Notes: generated by a model not told the origin, from the sequence alone. DNA of 64,000 bases from Capra hircus (GCF_001704415.2 NC_030826.1:29507324-29571323); one strand, 5' to 3'. Shown: positions 1 through 10,079, counted from the stretch's first letter. A program made the numbers and translations.

Positions 1-95
1 TGAGAAATCTCATGGACAGAGGAGCCTGGTGGGCTATAGTTCTTGGGGTTGCAAAGAGTTGGACACAACCAAAGTGACTTAGCACACACACGTGA
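1..95 (+). mobile_element. Bov-tA/Bov-A SINE, 3' part
   Basis: The window opens inside the Bov-A half of a ruminant SINE: 'catggacagaggagcctgg' followed by the 'gcaaagagttggacacaac' tail. The tRNA-related head lies outside the window. Confidence 0.9.
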
Positions 96-370
96 ATAGG
101 TTACAAAGTGATTACCCCTGGGATCCTGTAAATTAAAGTTAATGTTTGAGGCCCCCTCGGAAATGTTTTCCAAATCTCTGGGTACTCAACTGGTTGTCAG
201 TTTGGTTCTGACACGTTAATGACCCCTCGACTCCCTCCTCAGGTTCCATGATTTGTTAGCCGGGGTCACAGAACTCACAGCAGTAGTTGACTTCCGTTCC
301 CTGTCTACCGTGAAGGATACATTGTAGGCAGAGCTGGATGCACTAGATACCACGGGTGAGGTAGGAGGAC
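96..370. other. Unassigned unique sequence
   Basis: No repeat family, convincing open frame or regulatory motif was recognised between the SINE end and the TG tract. Confidence 0.5.
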
Positions 371-575
371 GTGTGTGTGTGTGTGCGTGTGTGCATGTGT
401 GTGTGCGTGTGTGCGTGTGTGTGTGTGCGTGTGTGTGTGTGCGTGTGTGCGTGTGTGTGCGTGTGTGCGGTGGTGTGCGTGTGCGTGTGTGGCCGGTGTG
501 TGTGTGTGTGTGTGCGTGTGCGTGTGTGTGCGCGTGTGTGCGTGTGTGCGTGTGTGCGTGTGTGTGCGTGTGTGT

Positions 576-623
<48 letters not shown>

Positions 624-624
624 T
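371..624. repeat. (TG)n/(CGTG)n microsatellite
   Basis: About 250 bp of alternating purine-pyrimidine: TG dinucleotides regularly interrupted by CG, ending in a purer (TG)n run at about 590-622. The long low-complexity Cys/Val and His/Thr frames over this tract are artefacts. Confidence 0.97.
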
Positions 625-824
625 GGAGGGGCAGAGTTTCAGTGCTCTCACTAGCCCACCCACACCTACCCCCCCAACCCAGCTCCTCCGTGGGGTCACC
701 GACCCTGAACCTCTCTGAGCCTCTTCAGTTTAAGCTTTTCCTGGGTGTTCCGTTTCATAGCGTTAAAACCGCTGGCATTCCTCCCCTTGAATGAGCAAAG
801 TATAATAGCCCACAGGGAAGAATG

Positions 825-890
825 AGGGGTGAACGTACATCTGTTAGCCCCATCTTTCACTTACATCTGGGCAGGAGGCCCTGTCCTGGC
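825..890. mobile_element. Possible old L1 3'-UTR fragment
   Basis: The segment near 828-857 resembles 47213-47242; both contain a 'gtgaa-gtaca ... ttagccccat' core typical of L1M 3'-untranslated sequence. The match is short, so the family call is tentative. Confidence 0.35.
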
Positions 891-904
891 CCCCATGCTT
901 AAGA

Positions 905-1107
905 GTAGGGCTCAGCAAATCTTTTCTGTAAATATTTTAGGCTTTGTGGGTCCTAATGTCATTGTCACAACTACTCAAGTCTACTGTTTCAGTGGGAAAG
1001 CAGCCTCAGACAATATGTAAATGAATGGGTGTGTTGTGTCTCCATCAAACTTTATTTACAAACATGGGCAGTGGGCCCCTGGATTGTAGTTGGCCACCAG
1101 ACCCAGT
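905..1107 (+). mobile_element. hAT-Charlie-type nonautonomous DNA transposon
   Basis: The order of 'cagcaaatcttttctgtaaa', 'attttaggctttgtgggtcc', 'gaaagcagcctcagacaata' and 'aactttatttacaaa' follows a common mammalian hAT element (MER33/MER58-like; subfamily not certain). It is old, with scattered substitutions and a short deletion near the left end. Confidence 0.7.
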
Positions 1108-1189
1108 GGGGCTAAATTTGCATACTCAGTTTCTTCAGTTATTTAAGCTAATATACTCCTTTTTCTCCCTTAAGCCCATTTATGAGATG

Positions 1190-2245
1190 AGTTTCTGTCT
1201 TGATCCCAATAAACTGTGGAAAATTCTGAAAGAGATGGGAATACCAGACCACCTGACCTGCCTCTTGAGAAATCTGTATGCAGGTCAGGAAGCAACAGTT
1301 AGAACTGGACATGGAGCAACAGACTGGTTCCAGATAGGAAAAGGAGTACGTCAAGGCTGTATATTGTCACCCTGCTTATTTAACTTATATGCAGAGTACA
1401 TCATGAGAAACGCTGGACTGGAAGAAACACAAGCTGGAATCAAGATTGCTGGGAGAAATATCAATAACCTCAGATGCAGATGACACCACCCTTATGGCAG
1501 AAAGTGAAGAGGAGCTAAAAAGCCTCTTGATGAAAGTGAAAGAGGAGAGTGAAAAAGTTGGCCTAAAGCTCAACATTCAGAAAAGTAAGATCATGGCATC
1601 CAGTCCCATCACTTCATGGGAAATAGATGGGGAAGCAGTGGAAACAGTGTCAGACTTTATTTTTGGGGGCTCCAAAATCACTGCAGATGGTGACTGCAGC
1701 CATGAAATTAAAAGATGCTTACTCCGTGGAAGAAAAGTTATGACCAACCTAGATAGTATATTCAAAAGCAGAGACATTACTTTGCCAACTAAGGTCCGTC
1801 TAGTCAAGGCTATGGTTTTTCCTGTGGTCATGTATGGATGTGAGAGTTGGACTGTAAAGAAGGCTGAGCGCCGAAGAATTGATGTGTTTGAACTGTACTG
1901 TGGTGTTGGAGCAGACTCTTGAGAGTCCCTTGGACTGCAAGGAGATCCAACCAGTCCATTCTGAAGATCAATCCTGGGATTTCTTTGGAAGGAATGATGC
2001 TAAAGCTGAAACTCCAGTACTTTGGCCACCTCATGAGAAGAGTTGACTCATTGGGAAAGACTCTGATGCTGGGAGGGATTGGGGGCAGGAGGAGAAGGGG
2101 ACGACCAAGGATGAGATGGCTGGATGGCATTACGGACTCGATGGATGTGAGTCTGAGTGGACTCCAGGAGATGGTGATGAACAGGGAAGCCTGGCGTGCT
2201 GCGATTCATGGGGTCGCAAAGAGTCGGACACAACTGAGTGACTGA
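1190..2245 (+). pseudogene. BovB reverse-transcriptase pseudogene (fragment)
   Basis: Three successive reading frames cover one RTE-type reverse transcriptase: finger/palm segments with 'GVRQGCILSPCLFNLY' (about 1345-1392), the region after the catalytic box (about 1480-1915), and the C-terminal basic segment with 'RMRWLDGITDSMD' (about 2110-2150). The aspartate pair of the YADD box survives near 1477-1482, but a short deletion just upstream removes the tyrosine and shifts the frame. A 4-bp duplication near 1893-1900 ('actgtactgt') shifts it again and leads to a stop. The protein could not be functional. Confidence 0.9.
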
Positions 2246-2263
2246 ACTGAACTGAATTGAACT
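1190..2263 (+). mobile_element. BovB (RTE LINE), 5'-truncated copy
   Basis: About 1.07 kb of the 3' third of BovB. It starts within the reverse-transcriptase region, runs through the C-terminal domain and ends in the diagnostic 'actgaactgaactgaattg' tail. It is the longest BovB copy in the window. Its 3' end abuts an oppositely oriented BovB end at 2277. Confidence 0.95.
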
Positions 2264-2276
2264 AGAAACAGTCCTT

Positions 2277-2445
2277 TGTTGTTCAGTCACTCAGTCATAT
2301 CTGACTCTTCGTGACCCCATGGACTGCAGCACGCCAGGCTTCCCTGTCCTTCACTGTCTCCTGGAGTTTGCTCAAACTTGTGTCTGTTGAATTGATGATG
2401 CCATTCAACCGTCTCATCCTCTACCATCTTCTCCTCCTGCTGCTC
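2277..2445 (-). mobile_element. BovB 3' end, truncated, antisense
   Basis: Reverse complement of the BovB/Bov-A 3' end. It is flanked by a near-perfect 13-bp target-site duplication, agaaacagtcctt at 2264-2276 and agaaaccgtcctt at 2446-2458, so it was a separate insertion into the 3' flank of the preceding plus-strand BovB. Confidence 0.9.
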
Positions 2446-2512
2446 AGAAACCGTCCTTACTGACAATGTAACAGTGAGGAGGAGGATAAGGAAGAAGGGC
2501 TGCTTCAAGTCC

Positions 2513-2696
2513 TTGCTTCTCAGACCTTCCTGCGATAAGAATCGCCTGGAGAGGACATTGACCCGAACACCGCTGGGCTCACCCGCACCCGTGCTAGTTC
2601 AGCAGATCTGCAGGGGAACCCAGAATTTGCATTTTTAACAAACCCCCAGGCGGTGCTGATGCTGCCGGTCCCTGGACCACATGTAGAAAAAGCTGT
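2513..2696 (+). mobile_element. MER5A DNA transposon, copy 1
   Basis: Contains the hAT-type MER5A blocks 'agaatcgcctggag', 'gaatttgcatttttaacaa' and 'gctgatgctgccggtccctg' in order. Confidence 0.85.
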
Positions 2697-2703
2697 CCTG
2701 GAT

Positions 2704-2878
2704 CAGTGGCCCTCAGGTCTCAGAGAACCTCAGAGGATTCGGCATCGGAATCACCGGAGGGCTTGTGAAAACACAGGCTCTGCTCAGAGTTGGTGATTCA
2801 GTTGCTCTGGGGTGGGGCTAGATAGTTTGCTTCCTATCAAGCCCCCAGGTGATGTTGCTGCTGGACCCGGCTTTGTGG
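2704..2878 (+). mobile_element. MER5A DNA transposon, copy 2
   Basis: A second MER5A in the same orientation, only about 8 bp after the first: 'cagtggccctcaggt', 'ggaatcaccggagggcttgt', 'ctctggggtggggct'. The divergence between the two suggests either independent insertion or an ancient duplication. Confidence 0.85.
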
Positions 2879-3109
2879 ATTGATTCTGGAGGACCTTTGC
2901 ATGGCCCTCTTCCAGCTTGCCCCTCCCCCAAAGCAAAGATGTCTATGGGGTCAAGGACTCATCCTCTCTGCTCCTAGATCAAACTCTGGGCACTTGAGAT
3001 CCCAGAATTTTTGTCCAGGCAGCCTTGAACCAGCTTCCAGAACCTGCATGGGGTCATTTCGTGTGAAATGGGAAAGAGAATGAATGGAGGTGGAGATATT
3101 GGTTAGGTT

Positions 3110-3131
3110 GGGGGGGGTGATGGGGTGGGGG
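3110..3131 (+). other. Potential G-quadruplex
   Basis: A run of eight G, then TGAT, GGGG, T and GGGGG. This gives four or more G-tracts with short loops within 22 bp. Confidence 0.5.
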
Positions 3132-3303
3132 TTGTTCCAAAAGCTGCGGGAGGCCCTTGCAACTCAGGGTGGAGCCAAGGTGGGGAAGAATGGGAGGGTG
3201 AGACCCCCACCCCCAACCCCTGCCCAAACCGTCCTTCCCTAAAGGAGCAGGTGGAATGGCTTCCTCCATTTGGGGCCACCCTGATTGGGAACAGGGCTCA
3301 TGA

Positions 3304-3457
3304 GCCATGGTCTCTGGCGTCAGACACACTGAAGTTTGATCCTTGATTCTGATACTTATTTACTTAGTGACCTCGGGCAAATTACTTAACCTCTCTGAGC
3401 CTTGTCTGTAAATCTATACAATCCGTAAACGCGCCGAACATCTACTGTATCACTGTC
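3304..3457 (+). mobile_element. MIR SINE, left part
   Basis: MIR core signature, 'gacctcgggcaaattactta' followed by 'cctctgagcc'-type sequence. Interrupted by a Bov-tA; the MIR 3' part resumes at 3659. Confidence 0.85.
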
Positions 3458-3658
3458 TGGGGCTTCCCAGGGGACTCTGGTAAAGAACCCGCCTGCCAGT
3501 GCAGGAGACGCACGTCCGATCCCCTGGAGGAGGAAATGGCAGCCCACTCCAGTGTACTCGCCTGGAAAATCCCATGGACAGAGGAGCCTGGCGGGCTACA
3601 GTCCGTGGGGTCACAGAGTCCGACCCGACTGAGCGACTAACACTTTCACTTTCGCTTG
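3458..3658 (+). mobile_element. Bov-tA SINE, near full length
   Basis: tRNA-Glu-like head ('gggcttcccaggggactc') joined to the Bov-A part ('agcccactccagtgtact', 'catggacagaggagcctggc'), ending in 'cactttcactttcgctt'. Inserted into a MIR. Confidence 0.93.
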
Positions 3659-3735
3659 ACAAATGCGGTAAGGTTTTTGAAGCACTGAGCATAAGCCTTG
3701 GCACATGATAAATGTTGGCCATTATTATTCTTGTT
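3659..3735 (+). mobile_element. MIR SINE, right part
   Basis: MIR 3' end 'ccttggcacatgataaatgt' ending in an ATT-rich tail. It continues the MIR that starts at 3304. Confidence 0.8.
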
Positions 3736-4416
3736 GGTATCAATGACTGTTTCTTTCAGTCCTTGGTGGGGACATGTTATTTGTGACTGTCCTTTCCGTG
3801 CATCCTCAAAGCGCTGGTGTCGTCAGGACCTTGTGAGCAGGGACACAGCTCTTCTGTAGCTGCTTCCCACTTTCTGCACTCACAGCCTTGAGTCTCAGTC
3901 TTGAAGAACACACGTAAAGGGTATTAGAACCCAGAAGATAACATGTCTTTTTATAAATAGCTAATCAAAACTAGCAATTTCATAGGGAAGGAGTGCTCAC
4001 CTTGTTTTCTGCTGCTGTAATTAAAAGGGTCATGGAACTATTTGTAGTCCAGACAATGACGTTTATTGAAACCGATGACCCATAGCTATTTGATCCTTGC
4101 TCCTATTTTCCATATGAGCCACCAAGGCTTTAGTTATGTTTTTGTTGCTTTTGTGACTACCTACGACGCAGCGGTGACATACGAGTGCTTCGGCAGTCTG
4201 TGATGCCGGCGCTCGAGGTGCGTGGTCGCTTGTGAATGGGTGTGTGTGTACCCTGGGTCTAACTTCCGGCAGTGGCACTAAGACTATGACTTGCTGTTTA
4301 TTTGCACCAGGTTGTATTGTTGAGAGTAGTGATGTGGGTAGAGCTTTCTCCAGTCACAGAGATGTCCTCTGTGTATGTGTCCGTTACCCATGCATTATCC
4401 ACCGGTCCACTAAGCA
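3736..4416. other. Unassigned unique segment with scattered CpGs
   Basis: No repeat recognised. CpGs cluster at about 4163-4230. On the minus strand a 71-codon frame (4278 down to 4063) ends in a TAA that overlaps an AATAAA hexamer (plus-strand tttatt, 4062-4067). This could be the remnant of a retroposed 3' end, but the protein is not recognisable. Confidence 0.3.
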
Positions 4417-4620
4417 GGGCTTCCCTGGCGGCTCAGTGGTAAAGAATCGCCTGAAGTGTTGGAGACCTGAATTCCATCCCTGACTCAGGAAGATCCCCTG
4501 GACGAGGGCATGGCCACCCGCTCCAGTATTCTTGCCTGGAGAATCCCACGGACAGAGGAGCCTGGTGGGCTTGCAGACCATGGGGTCGCAAAGAGTCAGA
4601 CATGGCTGAGCGACTAACAC
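4417..4620 (+). mobile_element. Bov-tA SINE
   Basis: Head 'gggcttccctggcggctcag', then 'ctccagtattcttgcctgg' and the 'gtcgcaaagagtcagacatg' tail. Confidence 0.95.
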
Positions 4621-4621
4621 A

Positions 4622-4750
4622 CAACCACCACCTGTGGTTGGAAAAGGTGGCTAATGTGACTAAACTAAATGTTAAATTCTGTTTAATTTTCATTAATTTA
4701 CATTAAATAGCTGCCTAAACACAAGTGGCTGCTGCACTGGACAGTGTAGG
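4622..4750 (+). mobile_element. hAT-group nonautonomous transposon fragment
   Basis: Shows 'aggtggctaatgtgacta', an AT-rich 'taattttcattaatttaca' and the terminal 'ggctgctgcactggacagtg'. This is the usual right end of an old mammalian hAT element; the exact family is not certain. Confidence 0.6.
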
Positions 4751-5188
4751 TTAAGAAGGTCTTTGCTCATCTGATCACTACAATCCCTCTGAGAGAGCAA
4801 AGGGGAAATGCATCATTTTCTGGATGATGAAACGGTTCACCAGATGTTCACCTGGGCAGGTGAAGCAGGTGGTCATGGCATCATGTGATTTAAGATGTGT
4901 ATTGCAAAGGGCCCTTCCTGCACTTCCTTAGAATGGCTCTGCCACTGGGCTGTCAGAGGGGATGTTATTTTTAGCAATTAAATGAAGACACTGGCAGGAA
5001 TTTTTTTTTTTTTAACAAGGCACTGGTCTACCTTATATTCCCAAATAATTGAGCATTCCTTGGCTAAAAAGTAATATGATTAAAATAGAGATTTTTTTTT
5101 CCTTGCCTTTGGAAGGAAATATCAACATTTTGACTACTGCATAATTTGAGCTGAGGCAGATCATCAAAAAAAGCAAATATTTGTTGTG
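4751..5188. other. Unassigned sequence
   Basis: A weak MIR-like antisense patch ('ggatgatgaaacgg') occurs near 4822; the rest, including short T-runs at 5003 and 5094, is unassigned. Confidence 0.4.
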
Positions 5189-5309
5189 TTTTAATTTTTT
5201 TGGCCATGCCACACAGCTTGAAGCCTTAGTTCCCAAACCAGGGATCGAGCCTGCACCCCCTGCATTGGAAGCTCGAAGTCTTAACCACTGGACCATCAGG
5301 GAAATCCCA
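5189..5309 (-). mobile_element. CHR-2 type tRNA-derived SINE
   Basis: Antisense copy of the cetartiodactyl tRNA SINE: 'tttggccatgccacacagc', 'ccagggatcgagcctgcacc' and 'cttaaccactggaccatcag'. It carries no Bov-A part. Confidence 0.88.
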
Positions 5310-5493
5310 GAAGGAAGCAAATATTTGAAATGTACATAAGCAGAGTTAAACTACTTCATATATAAGAAGTTCTCATTAATTACGCTGGAGAGTTCAAGCA
5401 AATCACATACCAGACGCTGTGCCATCATTTGAGATGCCAGTCACACTAAAGACCCTCTCTGTGGTGTACCTTGCTCCTAGTTCTCTGTGCTCC

Positions 5494-5704
5494 CAACCAG
5501 TGGGTGATTTTGACCTCCAGAGATCGTCTGGCAATTTCAGGAGATATTCTAGTTGTCACAGCTTGGGGTCAAGCTGCTTCTGGCAACTAGCAGGTAGAAT
5601 CCAGTGGTGCTACTGAGCATTCTACAATGCATGGGACAGCCCCCGGCAACAAAGAATTACCTGGTTCCACATGTCAGGATTGCTGAGGTTGGGGAACCCT
5701 GCTC
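5494..5704 (+). mobile_element. MER20 DNA transposon
   Basis: Near full-length: 'gggtgattttgacctccaga', 'ctagttgtcacagcttgg', 'ttctacaatgcatgggacag' and 'gctgaggttggggaaccctg'. MER20 copies are known in other mammals to contribute regulatory sites, but nothing here shows activity. Confidence 0.9.
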
Positions 5705-6225
5705 TAAGCCCTTGGTATTCAAGGTGTGGGCTGTGGATATCTATGTTTACAAAGGTCACAAATGTGAATGTCTCTCTTGCCCCATGTTTTAAAACCAACC
5801 TTGACTGAGGTACTAACCATCATCAGTGGCTCAGCAGCCTCTCTGGGTTGGGTTTGGAATTAAGCCTCATCTCCCGACCTTGGCTGCAGGGTCCAGGCTT
5901 GAGGTTGGGCTCCCATGTAGCTGCCTGAATCACCTTTGAAGTTGACTGCATTTCCAGCAGTCAACTGCTAGTTGTCCTGCTAGTTGTCCCAGAATGTGTT
6001 TTCCCTGGGTCATTATCCTCCCCGTTTTCTCCCTTCTTTCCTTCCTCTGTCATGTTCTGTCCTCCTCACTAGGTCTATCTGCCACTGGTAAGTCAAAGAA
6101 GTATCAGAGTTAAATAGATACCCCCATCTTTCTAAGGGGCACGGAGTGGCTCTGGAAGACTATGTAAAGCTCTTATGAAAGGCAACAGGGGGAGAAATAC
6201 TAACTAGAGAGACCTTGAACCCACA
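5705..6225. other. Unassigned sequence with a small rearrangement
   Basis: No repeat family recognised. At 5941-5965 there is an 8-bp inverted repeat (GTTGACTG / CAGTCAAC), followed directly by two tandem copies of ctgctagttgtc (5965-5988). Confidence 0.5.
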
Positions 6226-6473
6226 TGGTAAGTCCCCTACATGCAAACCTTCAAGTTGAAAACTTTCAAGGATGCAAACGTGCGTTCCATCAGCGTCAGG
6301 TGTAAGTGGCATTGCAGCTTGCCCTCTGTCCCCTGTCGCTGACGATCCTTCAGTACTAGACAGCCAGTTGTGCGATTTGGGTACCTAGGCTAATTTTGTT
6401 GGGCTTAGCAACAAAATCGGACTTATGAATGTGCTCTCGGAATGGAACTCTTTGGTATGTACGGGACTCACTC
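6226..6473 (+). mobile_element. Tigger-type (TcMar) internally deleted transposon
   Basis: Terminal inverted repeats 'gtaagtcccctacatg' (from 6228) and 'atgtacgggactcac' (to about 6472). Internal blocks 'aaaactttcaaggatgcaaa' and 'gctgacgatccttcag' match the Tigger7/MER44 group. A related copy lies at 51239-51452. Confidence 0.82.
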
Positions 6474-7217
6474 CTAAGGGTGGAGGGGTGTCCAGAAAAA
6501 TCCCCCCCAAGTCAAGCAGGTCATTCCCTCTTTGCATCTTCCCCTTCAGTGTCTGGAACTGAGATTCAGAGGGTGCCTGATACACCCAGCCTTTCATACA
6601 AAGCCAGGCCCCACCTGGGCTACTTCCACTCTGCTGTCTCACGCATCCAATCACGACCACTTACCAGAACATATCGCTTCTTTTCCTGACCACTCTCCAA
6701 CTCATTCCTGCCTCAGCATTTCAGGGAAATGAGGTGAGAGAACCAGGAGGTGGGACCCGGCTGTTGCTGGCTGTATTCTAGAACAAACCCCTTTAAATGA
6801 CTTCTGAAGGGTCCCCAGGCTGGCGGTTGGTGGAGCAGGAAAGAAGCGGCAGTGAAAAAGTGAAATTATCACCTATTCCTTCACCCGTATAATTGGGTTA
6901 ATAATGAAAACATAACTAGCAGGGGCCTCATCCACAAGGAGTCATTATGTGTTTTTTTTCCCCAGCCATTGTCACAAAATATGAAAAGTGCATTTCATAA
7001 GGCGAGCATGCTCAGGACCACTCAGCAACCTCCCCTGTAATTGTCTCCCAGTTTATAAGAACATGAAATTAATTATTGTATCTCATACCTAGAATAGTAA
7101 GTGTGTGGAAAAGTCACGGAGATGGATCCTCCTTGTCCTGAAATGGATCACTCGCAGTCGGCTTCCCCTGGGAACATTTCAGGTTTAGTCTGCTGGGAGA
7201 GCCTTGAGACAGCCTTC
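6474..7217. other. Unassigned unique sequence
   Basis: No repeat family was recognised. The 6840-7090 part is AT-rich, with homeodomain-like TAAT motifs ('gaaattaattattg'). Confidence 0.4.
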
Positions 7218-7226
7218 AGAATGCAT

Positions 7227-7438
7227 TGCTATTGTTTCATTGTTCAGTCGCATCCGACTCTTCTCGACCCCATGGACTGTAGCCCATCAGGCTCCTCTGT
7301 CCACGAGATTTCCCAGGCAAGAACACTGGAGTAGGTTGCCAGTTTCTTCTCCAGGGGATCTTCCTGACCCAGGGATCAAATCCGCGTCTCCTGCTTGGCA
7401 GGCGGATTCTTTACACTGCGCCACCAGGGAAGCCCTTT
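7227..7438 (-). mobile_element. Bov-tA SINE
   Basis: Antisense, near full length. Short flanking duplications agaatgcat (7218-7226) and agaacgcat (7439-7447) fit a target-site duplication. Confidence 0.92.
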
Positions 7439-7619
7439 AGAACGCATAATTTCATGATAAAATAGTACTGTGTCTCTGCGGTAGACAGCATCTCTTGCTA
7501 ACCATATGGCCATTGTTGTACAAGAACAATTGCTGAACAAATCCAGGTTTTGTGTGTTTATTCATGACAAGAATTTCTGTCTCATAAAAATTCTCAGGAA
7601 AACTTAGGGGTGATGACAT

Positions 7620-7770
7620 CAGGTTTGGGAATAAAGAGACTTGAGTTCTGTTGCCACTTCTCCTGCCTCTGGTTTTGGACTTTTACCCAAACCTTTTCTC
7701 ATTAAATCTCAGTTTCTTTCTCTGTGAAGCCAGTAGGACTGAAAGTCTGGGCTGGAGTGCCTCTGGCTTC
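7620..7770 (+). mobile_element. MIR-like fragment
   Basis: 'agagacttgagttctgttgc' followed by 'ttaaatctcagtttctttct' follows the MIR core order, but it is diverged. Confidence 0.5.
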
Positions 7771-8022
7771 TGCCCATAGCTGGGAGTCAGCAGGCACAAA
7801 GGGGTACACTCATTGCAGTTGTTAAAATGCTGATATACTTCTACACTGACTGGCAAAAATTCACCTGCCCCCTGCCCACGCCCCTTGCCCAGGGCCCCTC
7901 TGTTGCTCTGGCTGCAGATTCCCTCACCTGGCCATCTCCCCCTGCCCCCGCCCCCTGCTGCAATCGCTCATCCATTAAGGTTTAACGTCTGGTCCAGCAA
8001 GAGCCCTTAACACAGCATTATT

Positions 8023-8236
8023 GCTGTGCTCAGATGCTTAGTCATGTCTCTTTCTGACCCCATGGACTGTACCCCACCAGGTTCCTCTGTCCATGGGATT
8101 CTCCTGGCAAGGATACTGGAGTGGGTTGCCACTTCTGCCTCCAGGGGATCTTCCTGACCCAGGGATCGAACCTGCATCTCTTACACCTGCTGCACTGCAG
8201 GTGGATTCTTTACCAGTAACGCCACCTGGGAAGCCC
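8023..8236 (-). mobile_element. Bov-tA SINE
   Basis: Antisense Bov-A ('gaccccatggactgtacccc') joined to the tRNA head ('gccacctgggaagcccc'). Confidence 0.94.
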
Positions 8237-8399
8237 CTACACTGCATCATTTTCAGGACCTTATTTTAGGACATCTGTACCTCTGACTTGCCCACAGTCA
8301 AACAGTTTAAGTATTACCCCTGATGGTCGCCTTGTATTTAGGGAAGAGCATTACCCACATTATGAATTAGGAGCTGTTTACATTTCCGACCAACAAAAA

Positions 8400-8880
8400 G
8401 AAAAGGGCTATTTTTTAGAGTTTTCCATCTGTTTCTTTGTTGTTAGCCAGCTAGGGTCAAGCACTGACACCCTGACTGTGTCTATTGATACATACAGTGG
8501 CACTTGGATTTCATAAACAGAAGAAAATCCCATCAATGGCAGAGTCTTTGGATAATTCAGGCAAGGATTAGACTGAAGATGACCTTGACTTTGGAGATAA
8601 TTAGATTTAGTTATGCAAATACAATTTGAATACTAAGAGCATATGCATAAAACCGTTTTCAAGCACCACCAAAGTTGCTCTTTACACGGCGGTCACTGAA
8701 GTGCTTCCAGTTACAGCAAGACAGTCCCTGTAAGCCACCCTTGAGTTATTCATACAAAATACAACAGCGAGATGGCATTTCTTTCCAAAGGGCCTATCAA
8801 TGGCCCTGTTCATTTATTGTAAATTACTAAAGACTCAGGTTATGTTTCCTATATCATCCAGATGCGAACCTTGATATTTT
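8400..8880. promoter_or_regulatory. Candidate conserved noncoding segment
   Basis: Non-repetitive AT-rich stretch. It has a perfect POU octamer ATGCAAAT (8613-8620), an adjacent homeodomain-like AATTAG (8599-8604) and a second POU-like TATGCATA (about 8642-8649). Regulatory function is inferred from motif density only. Confidence 0.3.
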
Positions 8881-8889
8881 CAATGCCCG

Positions 8890-9060
8890 TGACATATTTA
8901 TTCATTCATTCAACTGTTATTAAGACTTCATGCCAGGCATCTGGGCTAATTGCTGGGAATAAAGGCATGAAAACATCTTAACTAAAGGAGCTTTCGGTCT
9001 AGTAGAGAAATAGACACACCAATAAAAAAGTATAAGACGATAAATAAGTTGAGTGGGCTC
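8890..9060 (-). mobile_element. L2 LINE 3' end, antisense
   Basis: 'tattcattcattcaactgtt', 'catgccaggcatctgggc' and 'ctttcggtctagtagag' read as the reverse complement of the L2 3' terminus. Confidence 0.7.
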
Positions 9061-9329
9061 TTTCCCCCTGGTTCTTTGGTGGTGCTTATCAAAGATAGCG
9101 TCTCCACTCTTTCTGAAACATCTACTTGGTGAGACCCTCCCGTGTCCCTCTCATCTCTCAGGCTGCTCTTCTCAGTCTCTGTCCTGGGCCTCTTTTTTTC
9201 TCCATGCCCTGGATACTTAGAACAATTAGAAGTAGGAAACCCCCTGGGACCTGTCCCAAAAACCCCTTTCTCTTCTCATGCCCCACGATTTCCCCAGGCC
9301 ATTTCTTTCACTCCTGTTGTTTTAATTAC

Positions 9330-9603
9330 GACCTTTTGTCAGTCTCTTAAGATCAGCTGTCTTCCAGATCTGTATATGCAACAGCCCACAGACCATTCCA
9401 GACTCCACTGTCCCAAACAGAATTCATTGCTTTCTGCACTGTGCCCATCCCAACCCATTTCTCTCCCTGTGTTCTCCTTGTTTTATCCATGACATCACTG
9501 TCCACCCAGATGGTCAAACCATAAACCTGACCATCACCTGATGTTCTTCCCCCATTTAGACCTCCTGGACAGCAAATCATTGTCTTGTTATTTGGACCTT
9601 CCC
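9330..9603 (+). mobile_element. L2 LINE fragment, left part
   Basis: Diverged sequence following the L2 ORF2 C-terminal region in sense orientation. It is split by the BovB at 9615 and resumes at 10080. Confidence 0.5.
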
Positions 9604-9614
9604 AATACCCTGTT

Positions 9615-10068
9615 GTCAAGGCTATGGTTTTTCCTGTGGTCATGTATGGATGTGAGAGTTGGACTCGGAAGAAGGCTGAGAGCCGAAGAATTGATGCTTT
9701 TGAACTGTGGTGTTGGAGAAGACTCTTGAGAGTCCCTTGGACTGCAAGGAGACCCAACCAGTCCATTCTGAAGGAGATCAGCCCTGGGATTTCTTTGGAA
9801 GGAATGATGCTAAAGCTGAAACTCCAGCACTTTGGCCACCTCATGATAAGAGTTGACTCATTGGAAAAGACTGTGATGCTGGGAGGGATTGGGGGCAGGA
9901 GGAGAAGGGGATGACCGAGGATGAGATGGCTGGATGGCATCACTGACTCGATGGATGTGAGTCTGAGGGAACTCCGGGAGTTGGTGATGGACAGGGAGGC
10001 CTGGCGTGCTGCAATTCATGGGGTCACAAAGAGTTGGACACGACTGAGTGACTGAACTGACTGAACTG
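9615..10068 (+). mobile_element. BovB fragment with target-site duplication
   Basis: 454 bp of the BovB 3' end, from 'gtcaaggctatggtttttcc' to the 'ctgaactgactgaactg' tail. It is flanked by a perfect 11-bp duplication, aataccctgtt, at 9604-9614 and 10069-10079. The C-terminal RT frame (about 9615-9912) is open until TGA at 9912-9914. Confidence 0.95.
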
Positions 10069-10079
10069 AATACCCTGTT

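Noticed and set aside
343..794. Four overlapping 93-139-codon frames rich in Cys/Val or His/Thr
   Set aside because: They are translations of the TG/CG microsatellite in several phases, not genes.
9353..9943. A 196-codon minus-strand frame, the longest in the window
   Set aside because: It runs antisense through a BovB copy and into L2. The protein-like similarity to other frames here reflects the shared repeat.
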